Shown here in pieces: positions 40,236 through 49,287 of a stretch of DNA of 64,000 nt (position 1 is its first letter; each line of letters starts with the position of its first letter). This DNA comes from Comamonas sp. Its GTDB lineage: Bacteria; Pseudomonadota; Gammaproteobacteria; Burkholderiales; Burkholderiaceae_C. The stretch covers positions 1 through 64,000 of the forward strand of contig JAQVCA010000003.1 in the NCBI GenBank assembly GCA_028690035.1, in the 5' to 3' direction. The notes beneath the pieces were generated by a model. It ran no database searches. It was not told where the DNA came from and saw only the letters and a program-made list of their open reading frames with translations. The position numbers were made by a program, and so were the translations under genes.

Positions 40236-41102
40236 ATGGAATTACGAACCCATGCGTTGGAGGTATTGCGCCTGAGCCATGCGCGCAATAAGGCCCAAGC
40301 GGCCCAGCAGATGCTGACCCAAGCACACCATTACCACATTGACCCCCATACCCGCCCCAACTTGGTGGCAGGCGTGGCGCTACCCGGACACCCCCAGCGT
40401 CCGCAACTGCGCCGCCACACTGAGGTAGCTCGGCGCTCACCGGCGACGCTGCACGGGCGGGTGGTGCTGATGCATGCCATTGCCCATATTGAGTTCAACG
40501 CCATTAACTTGGCGCTGGATGCGATCTGGCGCTTTGATGGCCTGCCTACGGCGTTTTACCTGGATTGGCTGCAAGTTGCGGCCGAAGAAGGCAAGCACTT
40601 TGTACTGATCGAAGACTGGCTGCAGGCACAAGGTCATGCATACGGCGACTTCCCCGCCCATCAAGGTCTGTGGGCGATGTGTGAAAAGACCGCCGACGAT
40701 ATCGTGGCACGCATGGCGCTGGTACCGCGTACCCTGGAGGCGCGCGGCTTGGATGCCACGCCGCAGATTCAGCGCAAATTGCACCATGTGGGTACGCCCG
40801 ATGCGCTGGCCGCTGTCGCTATTCTGGATACCATCCTGACCGAAGAAATCGGCCATGTCGCCATCGGCAACCACTGGTACCGTTGGCTGTGTGCTCAGCG
40901 TGGGCTGGAACCTGTCGCACACTATGCTGCTCTGACCGCTCGTTATCAGGCGCCACGCCCCAAGCCCCCCCTGAACACCGATGCCCGTATGGCAGCTGGT
41001 TTCACCGAAGAAGAACTCCAGTGGCTGCACATGGAGCCTGAGCCTGCGCCCCCCTTCAACCGACCGATCTGGGTCGGCCTGCCATCTGAAACGACACCAT
41101 GA
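40236..41102 (+). CDS. DUF455 ferritin-like protein
   Basis: The 288-aa protein belongs to the DUF455 family of ferritin-like four-helix bundles. Metal-ligand-like residues are seen in [25 protein letters not shown] and [16 protein letters not shown]. These carboxylate/His pairs suggest a di-iron or di-manganese site; the reaction is unknown. The chosen start [11 protein letters not shown] is the first ATG after the divergent promoter region; the longer frame upstream overlaps the neighbour and lacks conservation. Its stop codon overlaps the first HDOD gene by four bases (ATGA), so they are co-translated. Confidence 0.85.
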   Translation: MELRTHALEVLRLSHARNKAQAAQQMLTQAHHYHIDPHTRPNLVAGVALPGHPQRPQLRRHTEVARRSPATLHGRVVLMHAIAHIEFNAINLALDAIWRFDGLPTAFYLDWLQVAAEEGKHFVLIEDWLQAQGHAYGDFPAHQGLWAMCEKTADDIVARMALVPRTLEARGLDATPQIQRKLHHVGTPDALAAVAILDTILTEEIGHVAIGNHWYRWLCAQRGLEPVAHYAALTARYQAPRPKPPLNTDARMAAGFTEEELQWLHMEPEPAPPFNRPIWVGLPSETTP

Positions 41103-42340
41103 CCAGTACCCAAGGCGCTCCTATTGAGCACCCTTCCTCCCTGATTGCACGACAAGCCATCGTGGATGACAGCAAAGCCGTGATCGGCTACGAGCTGTTC
41201 AACCGTTCGCGTGCTCCCGAGGCACATACGGCAGCTTCCGATGTACTGCTGGTGTTCACGGCCCTGTCCCATGCCGGGGCAGAGGATTTGGTGGGCGACA
41301 AGCTGCTGTTTGTCAATTGCACGCATGAAAGCCTGGCTGGGGGGCACCTAGAGCTGCTTGATCCCAAGAAAATCGTCTTGGGCATCCAGCCACTGGGGCA
41401 CAACGCGGCGGCTGAGGCACAGCTGCGTGTACCCCTGTTGCAAAGCCTGCGTCAGCGCGGATTCAAGTTGTGCTTTGGGCACTTTGTGCTGGAGTCGGTG
41501 TATGCCAGCTGGCTGCCGCTGGCTGACTTCATCAAACTGGATCTGATGGTGCTCCCCCCGCAAGAGTGGACGGTGCGCATCCAACATGCAAAAAAATACA
41601 GTCAGGCGCAACTGATCGCCGCCAAACTGGAGGAGGCAGAACAATTCGACTCACTGCGTCAGTTGGGCGTCCACCTATTCCAGGGTTATTGGTTCTCGCG
41701 CCCTACGGTGGTGGAAGCCAAGCTGCTGGCACCACGTCAAACAAGTTTGCTTGAATTGATAGCCTTGTTGCGCCGCCAAGCAAGCACCGATGAACTGGAA
41801 GAAGTGCTCAAAAAAGACACAGGACTGGCGTTCAACCTGCTACGGTTGATCAATTCGGCCAGTTTTGGCATGCGCCGCGAAATCACCTCGTTTCGCCAAG
41901 CTGTGCTTTTGATGGGCCTGAAGAAGCTGTTTCGTTGGGCCGCGCTGCTTTTGGCTGCGACCAAAAACGCTGGGGAGTCGGATGCCATGGGGCAGACTGC
42001 CGTCGTACGTGGACGCCTGATGGAGTTGCTGGCCCAGGATTTTCTGAACGAGGAGCAAGTCGAGCAGGCCTTTGTGACCGGAATTTTTTCCATGCTGGAT
42101 GCCATGCTGGGCATCCCCATGCCCACAGCCTTGGAGCTGATCCATGCCCCTGAGCCGATTGCACAGGCTTTGCTGCACCGCCAAGGACCACTGGGCGATC
42201 TCCTCACGCTGGCACATGCCTGCGAAAGCAGCGATGAACACGCATTCGACACCATTGCGGAAAAACTGCAATTGAGCAATCAGCAAATCAACTGGGCCCA
42301 TTTGCGCGCATTGGCATGGAGCGATCAAGTCGAAACCTGA
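41099..42340 (+). CDS. EAL-like/HDOD signalling protein (copy 1)
   Basis: The 413-aa protein joins a degenerate EAL-like domain (about 15-200; IARQAIVDDSKAVIGYELFN replaces the catalytic EAL motif with YELF, so phosphodiesterase activity is unlikely) to an HDOD domain (about 205-395; LEEVLKKDTGLAFNLLRLIN, FGMRREITSFRQAVLLMG). Such CdgJ/YuxH-type proteins relay signals, often in motility. It overlaps the DUF455 gene by 4 nt. A close paralogue follows 181 nt downstream, so the pair arose by tandem duplication. Confidence 0.88.
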   Translation: MTSTQGAPIEHPSSLIARQAIVDDSKAVIGYELFNRSRAPEAHTAASDVLLVFTALSHAGAEDLVGDKLLFVNCTHESLAGGHLELLDPKKIVLGIQPLGHNAAAEAQLRVPLLQSLRQRGFKLCFGHFVLESVYASWLPLADFIKLDLMVLPPQEWTVRIQHAKKYSQAQLIAAKLEEAEQFDSLRQLGVHLFQGYWFSRPTVVEAKLLAPRQTSLLELIALLRRQASTDELEEVLKKDTGLAFNLLRLINSASFGMRREITSFRQAVLLMGLKKLFRWAALLLAATKNAGESDAMGQTAVVRGRLMELLAQDFLNEEQVEQAFVTGIFSMLDAMLGIPMPTALELIHAPEPIAQALLHRQGPLGDLLTLAHACESSDEHAFDTIAEKLQLSNQQINWAHLRALAWSDQVET

Positions 42341-42424
42341 ACCGCATGGAGGTACAAAAGGATGCGCTCCATGACAGGCGCCATGCAACCTCTGGATGGA
42401 CACCAAACTTGACATTCTGGGACG

Positions 42425-42440
42425 CTGTAACGGGTTACAG
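42425..42440. promoter_or_regulatory. Perfect inverted repeat upstream of HDOD copy 2 (candidate operator)
   Basis: CTGTAACGGGTTACAG has 7-bp perfect arms around GG. A TTGACA at 42409-42414 lies just upstream, so the palindrome would overlap the spacer/-10 of a promoter driving the second HDOD gene. The regulator is unknown. Confidence 0.5.
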
Positions 42441-42521
42441 TAAGAGCATCCCCGTATGGGCATAAAGTTGTAGTGACGCATATGCGTACCCTGCGGCTTT
42501 ACCCGCTTTCTTGGTGCAGAC

Positions 42522-43784
42522 ATGACTTCTTCTTCTACCCCCGCGGCCCCCAGCGCTACACAAGAATCGGAAAACACCGCCTTCATCGGTCGTCAGGCGA
42601 TTGTGAACACGCAGCGTGAAGTGTTTGGCTATGAGTTATTTGACCGCAGCACAGCATCCTTCACTGCTGCCAGTGACGCAGCTTTGCTGTTCAATGCGCT
42701 GTCCTATGCCGGCACGGAAGCATTGGTGGGAAGAAAGCTAGTTTTTATCAACAGCACCCATGAAAGCCTGGTAGGAGGACACCTAGAACTGGTCCATCCC
42801 AATAAGGTGATTTTGGAAGTCCCTCCCTTGCCAGAGGGTTGCACTATAGAGGATATTGAGGCACGGGTTCCCATTTTTTCAGGCTTGCGCGAGCGCGGTT
42901 TTCGCATCGCCTTCGATCAAAACGTACTGCGCCACAACTACAGCAGCTGGCTGCCGATGGCCAACTTCATCAAACTGGACATGCTGGCGATTCCAGAAGA
43001 AAACCTGCCTGCTATTGTCAAGCTGGCCCAAACCCGTACCCAAGCACAGCTGGTTGCGGAAAAAGTGGAAAACCAGACACAATATGAAACTATGAAGGCC
43101 CTGGGCGTACAGCTTTTTCAAGGCTTTTGGTTTGCCAAGCCAGATGTCGTGCAAGCCAAGACTGTGCGCCCCAACCAAGCCATCATCCTGCAGCTGCTCA
43201 ATCTGGTTCGCAACCAGGGCAGCACCACCGAAATTGAAGATCTGCTCAAGAAAGACCCGACCCTGTCCTTCAACCTGCTGCGTTTTATCAACTCAGCGGG
43301 ATTTGGTCTGTCGGTGGAGATCACCTCGTTTCGCCATGCCGTGATGATTTTGGGTCTGAAAAAGCTCTTCCGCTGGGCTGCTTTACTCATGACCACATCG
43401 CGTGGTGGTAGCGCTCCCGCCGTCGGGCAGACCGCCGTCGTGCGCGGACGCCTGATGGAATTGCTGGCTACTGAGCTACTGGCCGCAGACGATGTGGACA
43501 ACGCCTTCATCGTGGGCATATTTTCCTTGCTTGACTCCATGCTGGGCATCCCTATGGAGTTGGCGCTCGAATCGATTGCCCTGCCCCAACCCGTGATTGA
43601 TGCACTGCTGCACAAAACAGGGGTCTATGCGCCATTGCTGGAATTGACCTTGGCCTGTGAAAGTGGAGACGATGACAGCTTTGCTCGTATCACCGATGCG
43701 CTGCAGCTGTCCAACCACCAAGTCAACTGGGCGCACCTGCAAGCCCTGGCATGGGCCGATGAGTTGACCAATATGTCCGCCTGA
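42522..43784 (+). CDS. EAL-like/HDOD signalling protein (copy 2)
   Basis: The 420-aa paralogue of the preceding gene has the same architecture: a degenerate EAL-like part starting FIGRQAIVNTQREVFGYELF and an HDOD domain (EDLLKKDPTLSFNLLRFINS, EITSFRHAVMILGLKKLF, QTAVVRGRLMELL). The C-terminal ends (LSNHQVNWAHLQALAW) are nearly the same as copy 1. Unlike copy 1 it has its own leader with a palindromic candidate operator, so the two could be expressed under different conditions and may form heteromers. It is followed by a stretch with only gene debris. Confidence 0.88.
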   Translation: MTSSSTPAAPSATQESENTAFIGRQAIVNTQREVFGYELFDRSTASFTAASDAALLFNALSYAGTEALVGRKLVFINSTHESLVGGHLELVHPNKVILEVPPLPEGCTIEDIEARVPIFSGLRERGFRIAFDQNVLRHNYSSWLPMANFIKLDMLAIPEENLPAIVKLAQTRTQAQLVAEKVENQTQYETMKALGVQLFQGFWFAKPDVVQAKTVRPNQAIILQLLNLVRNQGSTTEIEDLLKKDPTLSFNLLRFINSAGFGLSVEITSFRHAVMILGLKKLFRWAALLMTTSRGGSAPAVGQTAVVRGRLMELLATELLAADDVDNAFIVGIFSLLDSMLGIPMELALESIALPQPVIDALLHKTGVYAPLLELTLACESGDDDSFARITDALQLSNHQVNWAHLQALAWADELTNMSA

Positions 43785-43925
43785 TATGCACCACCACAGC
43801 GCTCATCATTTGCCGCGCGGGTGGTGCTGGGCGTGTAACTGCTGCAGGCGCATGCGCGCGATGTGGAAAAACATCACCCTCACCATGGTGATACCGCGCT
43901 GGGCCACAAAGCAATCGTGACTACG

Positions 43926-44135
43926 CTACCCCGCCAAAATCGCAGGACGCGCATCTTGCTGCATCCAGTGCTGCGTCTCTTGACCAGACGTTGCCTTGCT
44001 ACCCAGTGAGTGGCGCTGTTCCAGCCAGGCTCGTACATCAGCACTGCTGGCACCATCAAGCTGGCGATGAAGAGCTCCAGCCCTGCCGAATCGGCACACG
44101 ATATATGCTCACCCATCAATTGCTGGCAACTCTTC
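43926..44135 (-). pseudogene. Decayed glutathione S-transferase-like C-terminal remnant
   Basis: The 360 nt between the HDOD gene and the hemerythrin gene (43785-44144) contain no intact gene. On the minus strand two frames read in turn LMGEHISCADSAGLELFIAS and then ADVRAWLEQRHSLG ... QHWMQQDARPAILAG before a stop near 43928. These resemble the GST C-terminal domain (the GExxSxADxAG and DVRAWLER-type helices), broken by a frameshift and without the thioredoxin-fold half. The identification rests on short motifs only. The rest of the gap (43785-43925) holds nothing I can identify. Confidence 0.35.
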
Positions 44136-44144
44136 CCTTTTAAG

Positions 44145-44609
44145 TCAATTAAGGCGTGGCACTATGACCGGCGTACGTGCTGTAGCAGCAGCTACACGCC
44201 GCTGTTCACGCGCGCGCCGCAGCTGAAAGCGGCGCAGCTCCTTATCATTGCGCCGGATATGCAAGGACAACCAGTCGCGCAACACCCGCGACAGTTGCGT
44301 GGCTACCGTAATCCCACCCGACTGCAGCTGGCGCTCCAGTTCATACAGACTGTCCATGAATGCTTGGTGCCCTTGCCGGTGTCCATCCAATTCGGGGAAA
44401 CCCTGTTGAGCCATGATATTTTCCTCTCGGGCCAGGTGCTCACGTGTACTTTCGATCGTGCGACGCAGGATTGATGCCACCACTGTCTGCCCTGCACCCC
44501 GACTGGTCGCTGAGTGCAACTCATTGACCAAGTCAACCAGCAAACGATGATCTTGATCGATCACGCCCCCGTCAATCACCATGTCGTCGGCCCATTCAAA
44601 GTACGCCAC
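44145..44609 (-). CDS. Bacteriohemerythrin
   Basis: The 154-aa four-helix protein with a non-heme di-iron O2 site shows all seven ligands of the family: His21 (DQDH), His58 and Glu62 (HLAREE), His77 and His81 (HRQGH), His117 and Asp122 (HIRRND). The first helix begins FEWADDMVIDGGVIDQDHR, as usual. A basic C-terminal tail is extra. It starts 3 nt after the MCP stop codon on the same strand, so the two are surely co-transcribed. A role in delivering or sensing oxygen for chemotaxis is plausible but inferred. Confidence 0.93.
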   Translation of the reverse strand: MAYFEWADDMVIDGGVIDQDHRLLVDLVNELHSATSRGAGQTVVASILRRTIESTREHLAREENIMAQQGFPELDGHRQGHQAFMDSLYELERQLQSGGITVATQLSRVLRDWLSLHIRRNDKELRRFQLRRAREQRRVAAATARTPVIVPRLN

Positions 44610-44612
44610 AAC

Positions 44613-46229
44613 TTATCCTTCCTGCCATCCGAGTGTGGGACGCGTACTTCGGCCCCCAATGTGGTTGTGCTGTTGTTCTGTTGTAAAAATACTGACCACC
44701 TGCACCAAGGACTGGGCCTGCGATTCAAGCGCCTGAGCCGCTGCTGCCGCCTCTTCCACCAACGCAGCATTTTGCTGGGTAACCTGATCCATCTGTTGCA
44801 CCGCTTGGTTAATCTGCTCAATGCCCTGAGACTGATCTTGGCTAGCGCCCCGGATCTCGTTCATGATATCCGCCACGCGACGCACGTTTACGACAATTTC
44901 ATCCATGGTACTGCCAGCTTTCTCGACTTGCGCGCTACCACTGGTGACATTACCCACCGATTCGTCAATCAGCCCCTTGATTTCGCGTGCGGCTTCTGCA
45001 CTACGCCCCGCCAAAGCACGCACCTCCGAAGCCACCACAGCAAAGCCACGGCCCTGCTCCCCGGCACGAGCTGCCTCCACTGCCGCGTTCAGCGCCAATA
45101 TATTGGTTTGAAAGGCGATACTGTCGATGATGCCAATAATGTCGGCAATCTTGCGTGATGAGGTGTTGATGGCTTCCATGGTCTGCACCACCTCAGAAAC
45201 TACCTCTCCACCACGTGCAGCCACATGGGCAGCAGACTCAGCAAGCTCTGCAGCATGTTTGCCGCTTTCGTAATTCTGACGCACCGTACCCGCCAGCTCT
45301 TGCATAGCAGCACTGGTTTCTTCCAAGGCACTGGCTTGCTCTTCAGTACGACTCGACAAATCTAGGTTGCCTGTAGCAATTTGCGTGGTAGCTGTGGCAA
45401 TCGCATCACTACCCAGACGCACTTGCTGAACGATGTGCTCCAAACTGCGATCCATGTTCTTCAGCGCCTGAAGCAGTTGACCGGTCTCATCACTGGACTT
45501 CACGTCAATCACATGTCCTAGCCTACCTTCCGACACATCGCTGGCAATGACGACCGCACGCGCCAGTGGGCGGGTGATGGAGCGGGTGATCCACCATGCC
45601 ATCCACATTCCAATCACCCAAGCTGCGGCCGCAATAACCAGCACAATCCAGAGCGCCAGATCCGCATTATCCACTGCGTTCTTGGCATCTTTTTCAGCGA
45701 TCTGTGTCTGCAAATCAGCCAACTGACGACAACCTTCAGCAATGATCGCCAATTGTTTTAATGTCACTGTTTGCAGCTCTTGGTTGGCAGCCTCCACTTG
45801 GCCAGAATCGAGTAACTCATAAAACTTCAACTGAGAGGGTACGTACAAGGCGCGCGCACTTTCAATCTGTGTCAGCAGATCCTTGCCTTTTTGCATATGT
45901 ACTAAGCGCTGTAGTGTTTCTATAGCTTGAGCAAACTCTTGACGCGATGCCACGATTTCTGCACGCAAGCGCTGACGTTCAGACTCCACGCTGACTAATT
46001 GCTGCACCGTGCGCCGAGCGTTATGAGCAGCGATCAAACCCAGTCGGTTGGCCGCATCTGCCTTCACCCAAGTCACTTCAAGCATGTTGTGGGTGTTACG
46101 ACTCAGACCTGTCAGATTCCAGAGCGCCACAGCACTCACCCCAAGCATCATGGCCAGAACCAAGCCAAAGGCCGCAAACAAGCGCGAACCTATACGCCAA
46201 TTGTGCAGGGGAGAAAAAACAGCAGTCAT
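44613..46229 (-). CDS. Methyl-accepting chemotaxis protein
   Basis: The 538-aa transmembrane receptor (start MTAVFSPLHNW at 46229; the frame is open 37 codons further) has membrane helix 1 (about 15-37), a periplasmic four-helix-bundle ligand domain and membrane helix 2 (about 190-212). A HAMP domain and the signalling hairpin follow, with DSIAFQTNILALNAAVEAAR and GFAVVASEVRALAGRSA. The C-terminus ends GWQEG without a clear CheR-binding pentapeptide. The partner bacteriohemerythrin gene follows directly, an arrangement that suggests aerotaxis-like signalling. The ligand is unknown. Confidence 0.92.
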   Translation of the reverse strand: MTAVFSPLHNWRIGSRLFAAFGLVLAMMLGVSAVALWNLTGLSRNTHNMLEVTWVKADAANRLGLIAAHNARRTVQQLVSVESERQRLRAEIVASRQEFAQAIETLQRLVHMQKGKDLLTQIESARALYVPSQLKFYELLDSGQVEAANQELQTVTLKQLAIIAEGCRQLADLQTQIAEKDAKNAVDNADLALWIVLVIAAAAWVIGMWMAWWITRSITRPLARAVVIASDVSEGRLGHVIDVKSSDETGQLLQALKNMDRSLEHIVQQVRLGSDAIATATTQIATGNLDLSSRTEEQASALEETSAAMQELAGTVRQNYESGKHAAELAESAAHVAARGGEVVSEVVQTMEAINTSSRKIADIIGIIDSIAFQTNILALNAAVEAARAGEQGRGFAVVASEVRALAGRSAEAAREIKGLIDESVGNVTSGSAQVEKAGSTMDEIVVNVRRVADIMNEIRGASQDQSQGIEQINQAVQQMDQVTQQNAALVEEAAAAAQALESQAQSLVQVVSIFTTEQQHNHIGGRSTRPTLGWQEG

Positions 46230-46336
46230 GCAGAATTTATGTCTAAAGAGTGGTAAAAAATGAGCTGCTAAAAATACAGCCAATCGATCCAAGCGTGTCA
46301 AGCTGGATAACGCCAATGTTACAGAAAGAAACCAAT

Positions 46337-47239
46337 TCACCCAGCACGCAGAACCTCATCCTTGCTGCGCGCCAAGGCAATGAAAGCCGCTATGTAATCA
46401 CAGCTTACATCATCCTGACGCAGACCCAAGTGGATATGTTTGGTAATGCCGTGTGGCCCCAGCCGTACAGGTTGAATGGCTAGGCGCTGGGTATATTCCA
46501 GCACCAACCAACGTGGCAAGGCGGCTACACCGCGACCACTGGCAACCATTTGGAGCATGATATCGGTCGTTTCGATAGTTTTATGCTGACGCGGTGTACG
46601 TCCAGCTGGCAAAAGGAACTGAGTGTATACATCCAGTCGGTCGGTAGGCACTGGATAGGTGATTAGCACCTCCTGCGCAACGTGCTCTGGATGCACATAG
46701 TCTAGACTGGCCCATGGATGGCCTACGGGGATCACCAGCACCTGCTCGTAGCCAAATACCGGCTCGAATACCAAGCTTGGTTGAGGCACGGGATCAGGTG
46801 TCACTAGGATATCGATCTCGTAGTCCTGCAGTGCCTCTAGGCCGCCAAACTGAAATTTCTGTTTGACATCCACATCCACCCTCGGCCAGGCCTCTAAATA
46901 TGGCGCCACCACTTTGAGTAACCACTGATAGCACGGATGGCACTCCATGCCGATGCGCAGACTGCCGCGCGTGCCTTGTGCAAATTGCAGCAGCTGCGCT
47001 TGCGCCTGCTCCAGTTGGGGCAGAACACGTTGTGCCACCGCTAGCAAGTAATGCCCCGCCTGTGTCAACCGTAGCCCTCTGCCCTCGCGCCGCCACAAGG
47101 CCACACCCAGCTGTTGTTCCAGCTTTTTCATGCTGTGACTAAGCGCCGATTGCGTCAGACACAGATGATCGGCAGCGGCTGTCACGCTGCCCTGCTCATG
47201 CACAGCTCGCACGATGGCCAAGTGGTTGCGCTCTAACAT
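46337..47239 (-). CDS. metR: LysR-type regulator MetR
   Basis: MetR activates methionine-biosynthesis genes with homocysteine as co-effector. The 300-aa protein has the LysR helix-turn-helix (AAADHLCLTQSALSHSMKKL, about 20-40) and the MetR-type effector domain (GSLRIGMECHPCYQWLLKVV). The reading frame is intact, yet its divergent neighbour metE is a wreck. In the AT-rich gap TGAAAAATTATCA (47262-47274) resembles the MetR target TGAANNNNNTTCA with one mismatch in the right half. MetR may still serve metH or metF elsewhere. Confidence 0.92.
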   Translation of the reverse strand: MLERNHLAIVRAVHEQGSVTAAADHLCLTQSALSHSMKKLEQQLGVALWRREGRGLRLTQAGHYLLAVAQRVLPQLEQAQAQLLQFAQGTRGSLRIGMECHPCYQWLLKVVAPYLEAWPRVDVDVKQKFQFGGLEALQDYEIDILVTPDPVPQPSLVFEPVFGYEQVLVIPVGHPWASLDYVHPEHVAQEVLITYPVPTDRLDVYTQFLLPAGRTPRQHKTIETTDIMLQMVASGRGVAALPRWLVLEYTQRLAIQPVRLGPHGITKHIHLGLRQDDVSCDYIAAFIALARSKDEVLRAG

Positions 47240-47261
47240 ATGAAATAAATTAATTTTTTAT

Positions 47262-47274
47262 TGAAAAATTATCA
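47262..47274. promoter_or_regulatory. Candidate MetR binding site in the metR-metE gap
   Basis: TGAAAAATTATCA matches TGAA-N5-TTCA except for one base. The surrounding 100 nt are much richer in A and T than the rest of the window, as expected for a divergent LysR control region. Confidence 0.45.
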
Positions 47275-47339
47275 TTTTACTTCATGATTAATCTCTCTAA
47301 GATGCACAACCTTTTAAATTCATTAAACAAATCAAAATC

Positions 47340-48257
47340 ATGACTGCCATTCATAATTTAATGTTTGTTGCCGGTCTATGCTCAACCGCTGGACGCGCTG
47401 GCGGCCCAAGGCGTGCAATGGGTGCAAGTGGATGAGCCGATTTTGGTCACTGACCTAGAAGCAAGCTGGCAGCAGGCCCTGCGCCAAAGCTACCAGTATC
47501 TTCAACGCTGTCCCATTCGCATACTGTTGACCAGCTATTTTGATCCGCTGCTGGACAACAAACCTCTGGCTGCGCAGTTGCCTGTAGCGAGCCTGCACGT
47601 AGATGCCTGCAGCGATCGCGCCGATACGCAGCAGCTTATCGACCTGCTGCCTGCCGACAAAGTGCTGTCACTGGGTGTGATCAGCGGACGCAATATCTGG
47701 AAAAGCGATTGGCATGCCGCCTTGGATTGGCTCGAACCCCTGGCTCAGCAAACTTTCCACTTGTACATAGCCCTAAAGTGCAGACAGCAGTGGCTGCCAT
47801 CACGCCAGCCATGGGGCAACTCAACCGCCCCTATGTCCAGCGCGCCCCTCTGCAAGCAGCCCACCTGCAACTGCCAACCTACCCAACGACAACCATTGGC
47901 TCGTTCCCACAAACTGCCGAAATCCGTCGCACGCGCAGCGACTTCAAAGCAGGCGACATCGGCTATAGCGTCTATGAAGGCGCCATACGTGCAGAAATTG
48001 CACGCTGTGTACGTGAACAAAAAGCTTTGGGTTTGGATGACTGGCTCTGGCCATTCGCGAATATGCCCACGCAGGCAAACATGGTGCATCTACTGCAGCA
48101 GGCCGCTCGCCACATCCCAGCGCAGCGTCTATGGGTCAACCCCGATTGCGGCTTGAAAACCCGACAGTGGAGTGAAGTCATCCCTGCGTTGCAAGCTATG
48201 GTTTTAGCAGCAGCTTCCCTTCGCCAAGCAAAGAACCAAGCATCAAATCTAATCTAA
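47340..48257 (+). pseudogene. metE: metE pseudogene: cobalamin-independent methionine synthase with several deletions
   Basis: The true metE start is present (ATG at 47340, MTAIHNL) but is joined out of frame to an internal part: LLPVYAQPLDALAAQ and QWVQVDEPILVTDLEASWQQ (from 47365). A second piece in another frame follows, [12 protein letters not shown] to [20 protein letters not shown] (from about 47750). After LGLD (near 48032) it jumps in frame to the C-terminal [17 protein letters not shown]. Intact MetE has about 760 residues; fewer than 300 codons remain and the zinc-binding core is missing. The debris still matches MetE well, so decay is fairly recent. The divergent regulator metR is intact. 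Confidence 0.9.
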
Positions 48258-48265
48258 ATCCTTTG

Positions 48266-48290
48266 TTCACAAGCGCAAGCAGCTATCAAA
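48266..48290 (+). repeat. Partial repeat-family unit after the metE pseudogene
   Basis: TCACAAGCGCAAGCAGCTAT followed by CAAAA matches the right half of the family core and runs directly into an intrinsic terminator, exactly as at 38533-38597. Confidence 0.75.
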
Positions 48291-48325
48291 AAAGCGACCC
48301 AGCTGAGGCTTAGGTCGCTTTTTTT
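48288..48325. terminator. Intrinsic terminator between metE remnant and the DUF1178 gene
   Basis: AAAAAAGCGACC (48288-48299) pairs with GGTCGCTTTTTT (48313-48324), with A- and T-runs on both sides. It probably also ends the leftward nuo transcript. Confidence 0.88.
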
Positions 48326-48345
48326 GAGAGTTAACAAGCAGATAA

Positions 48346-48819
48346 CTACTGCAAGGTCTCTGTAGTTGCCTTAGGCAAAAGTAAGGGCAATATCGGTACG
48401 CCCTCTTCCAACAGTTGCCATGTCTGCTCAGGAGTCGCTTGGCCGCGAATGGGTTTTTCGTCCTCTTCACCTCGATGCATACGCAGCGCCTGCTCGGTAA
48501 AGCGCTCCCCCACATCCTGCGTGTGCTGCGCCATATGTCGTGACATTTTCAGCCATGCCGCCTGCAAGGCCCACAGCTTTTCCTGCGCAGCTGCTGACGG
48601 TATCTGAGAGCGATCGGACGCTTGGGCCGAAGCACGCCCTTGCCCTGACCCAGTGCTCAGATGCAAACGCGGGGCACTCAGCCTCTTTTCAATGCGCATG
48701 CAGCTACACATCGGACACGTTAGCAAGCTGGCGCTGTGCTGCTGCTGAAAATCTTTTTCAGAAGCAAACCAGCCTTCAAATATATGGCCTTGACTGCAAT
48801 GCAGATCCAGTACTTTCAT
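48346..48819 (-). CDS. DUF1178 family protein
   Basis: The 157-aa soluble protein starts MKVLDLHCSQGHIFEGWFAS and has CPMCSC at about 35-40. The Cys/His pattern C-x2-GH plus CPxC suggests a small zinc site. The middle is polar and low in complexity; the C-terminal helix contains EQTWQLLEEGVPILPL. Genes of this family commonly sit downstream of the nuo operon in Burkholderiales, as here. The function is unknown. A gap of about 140 nt without features separates it from the DUF2818 gene. Confidence 0.83.
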   Translation of the reverse strand: MKVLDLHCSQGHIFEGWFASEKDFQQQHSASLLTCPMCSCMRIEKRLSAPRLHLSTGSGQGRASAQASDRSQIPSAAAQEKLWALQAAWLKMSRHMAQHTQDVGERFTEQALRMHRGEEDEKPIRGQATPEQTWQLLEEGVPILPLLLPKATTETLQ

Positions 48820-48961
48820 AACGTAGTCCTACGAGCAATACAGGTACGATCCAAAACACAACACACTAAAACAACCACCCCAAGCACCTGCTACCTACGA
48901 CATAAAAGCAAAGCGGCATCGCCTGCTTCCAGGGGATGCCGCCAGAGTACGCTCACAGTCG

Positions 48962-49270
48962 TCAAACGCGGTGCTTGGCCAAGTAACGATACACGAAACC
49001 GGGGAAAGCCAATGTCAAAAATAATGTTCCTGTGACCGCATAAAACTCCCAGCCCTGGGAATAAATCTGCCCAGCACGCTGCTCTAGAGCCAATGCCAGC
49101 CCTCCGACTAAGGTGTACAACAGCGCCAGCTCAGCCAAACGCCCCCACAGGGGTTTTATATCTTGTGAACGTGGCCCTGCTAATAGCCAACGCTCATTCA
49201 AGAAAGGCAGGTTGGCAGCACAGAAGGCTGCCAAGATCACCAACCAAATTGAAGCAGTTTGCGACACAAA
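48962..49270 (-). CDS. DUF2818 family membrane protein
   Basis: The 102-aa integral membrane protein is predicted to have three helices (SIWLVILAAFCAANLPF, LAELALLYTLVGGLALALE, FYAVTGTLFLTLAFPGFVYR). I set the start at GTG 49270 (VSQTASIWLVI) because the family begins MSQTAS and an AGG lies at the right distance. A TTG at 49291 is possible but would overlap the nuoN stop. It follows nuoN by 17 nt and is the usual companion of complex I in Burkholderiales. No function is known to me. Confidence 0.8.
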   Translation of the reverse strand, partial: FVSQTASIWLVILAAFCAANLPFLNERWLLAGPRSQDIKPLWGRLAELALLYTLVGGLALALEQRAGQIYSQGWEFYAVTGTLFLTLAFPGFVYRYLAKHRV

Positions 49271-49287
49271 ATGCCTATACCTAAGAA

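Noticed and set aside
46244-46265. Possible repeat fragment (AAAAAATGAGCTGCTAAAAA) upstream of the MCP
   Set aside because: It is too short and lacks the CGC core; chance similarity cannot be excluded.
47709-48257. 182-codon frame as a novel short gene
   Set aside because: Its residues match internal and C-terminal MetE segments; it is part of the metE pseudogene.
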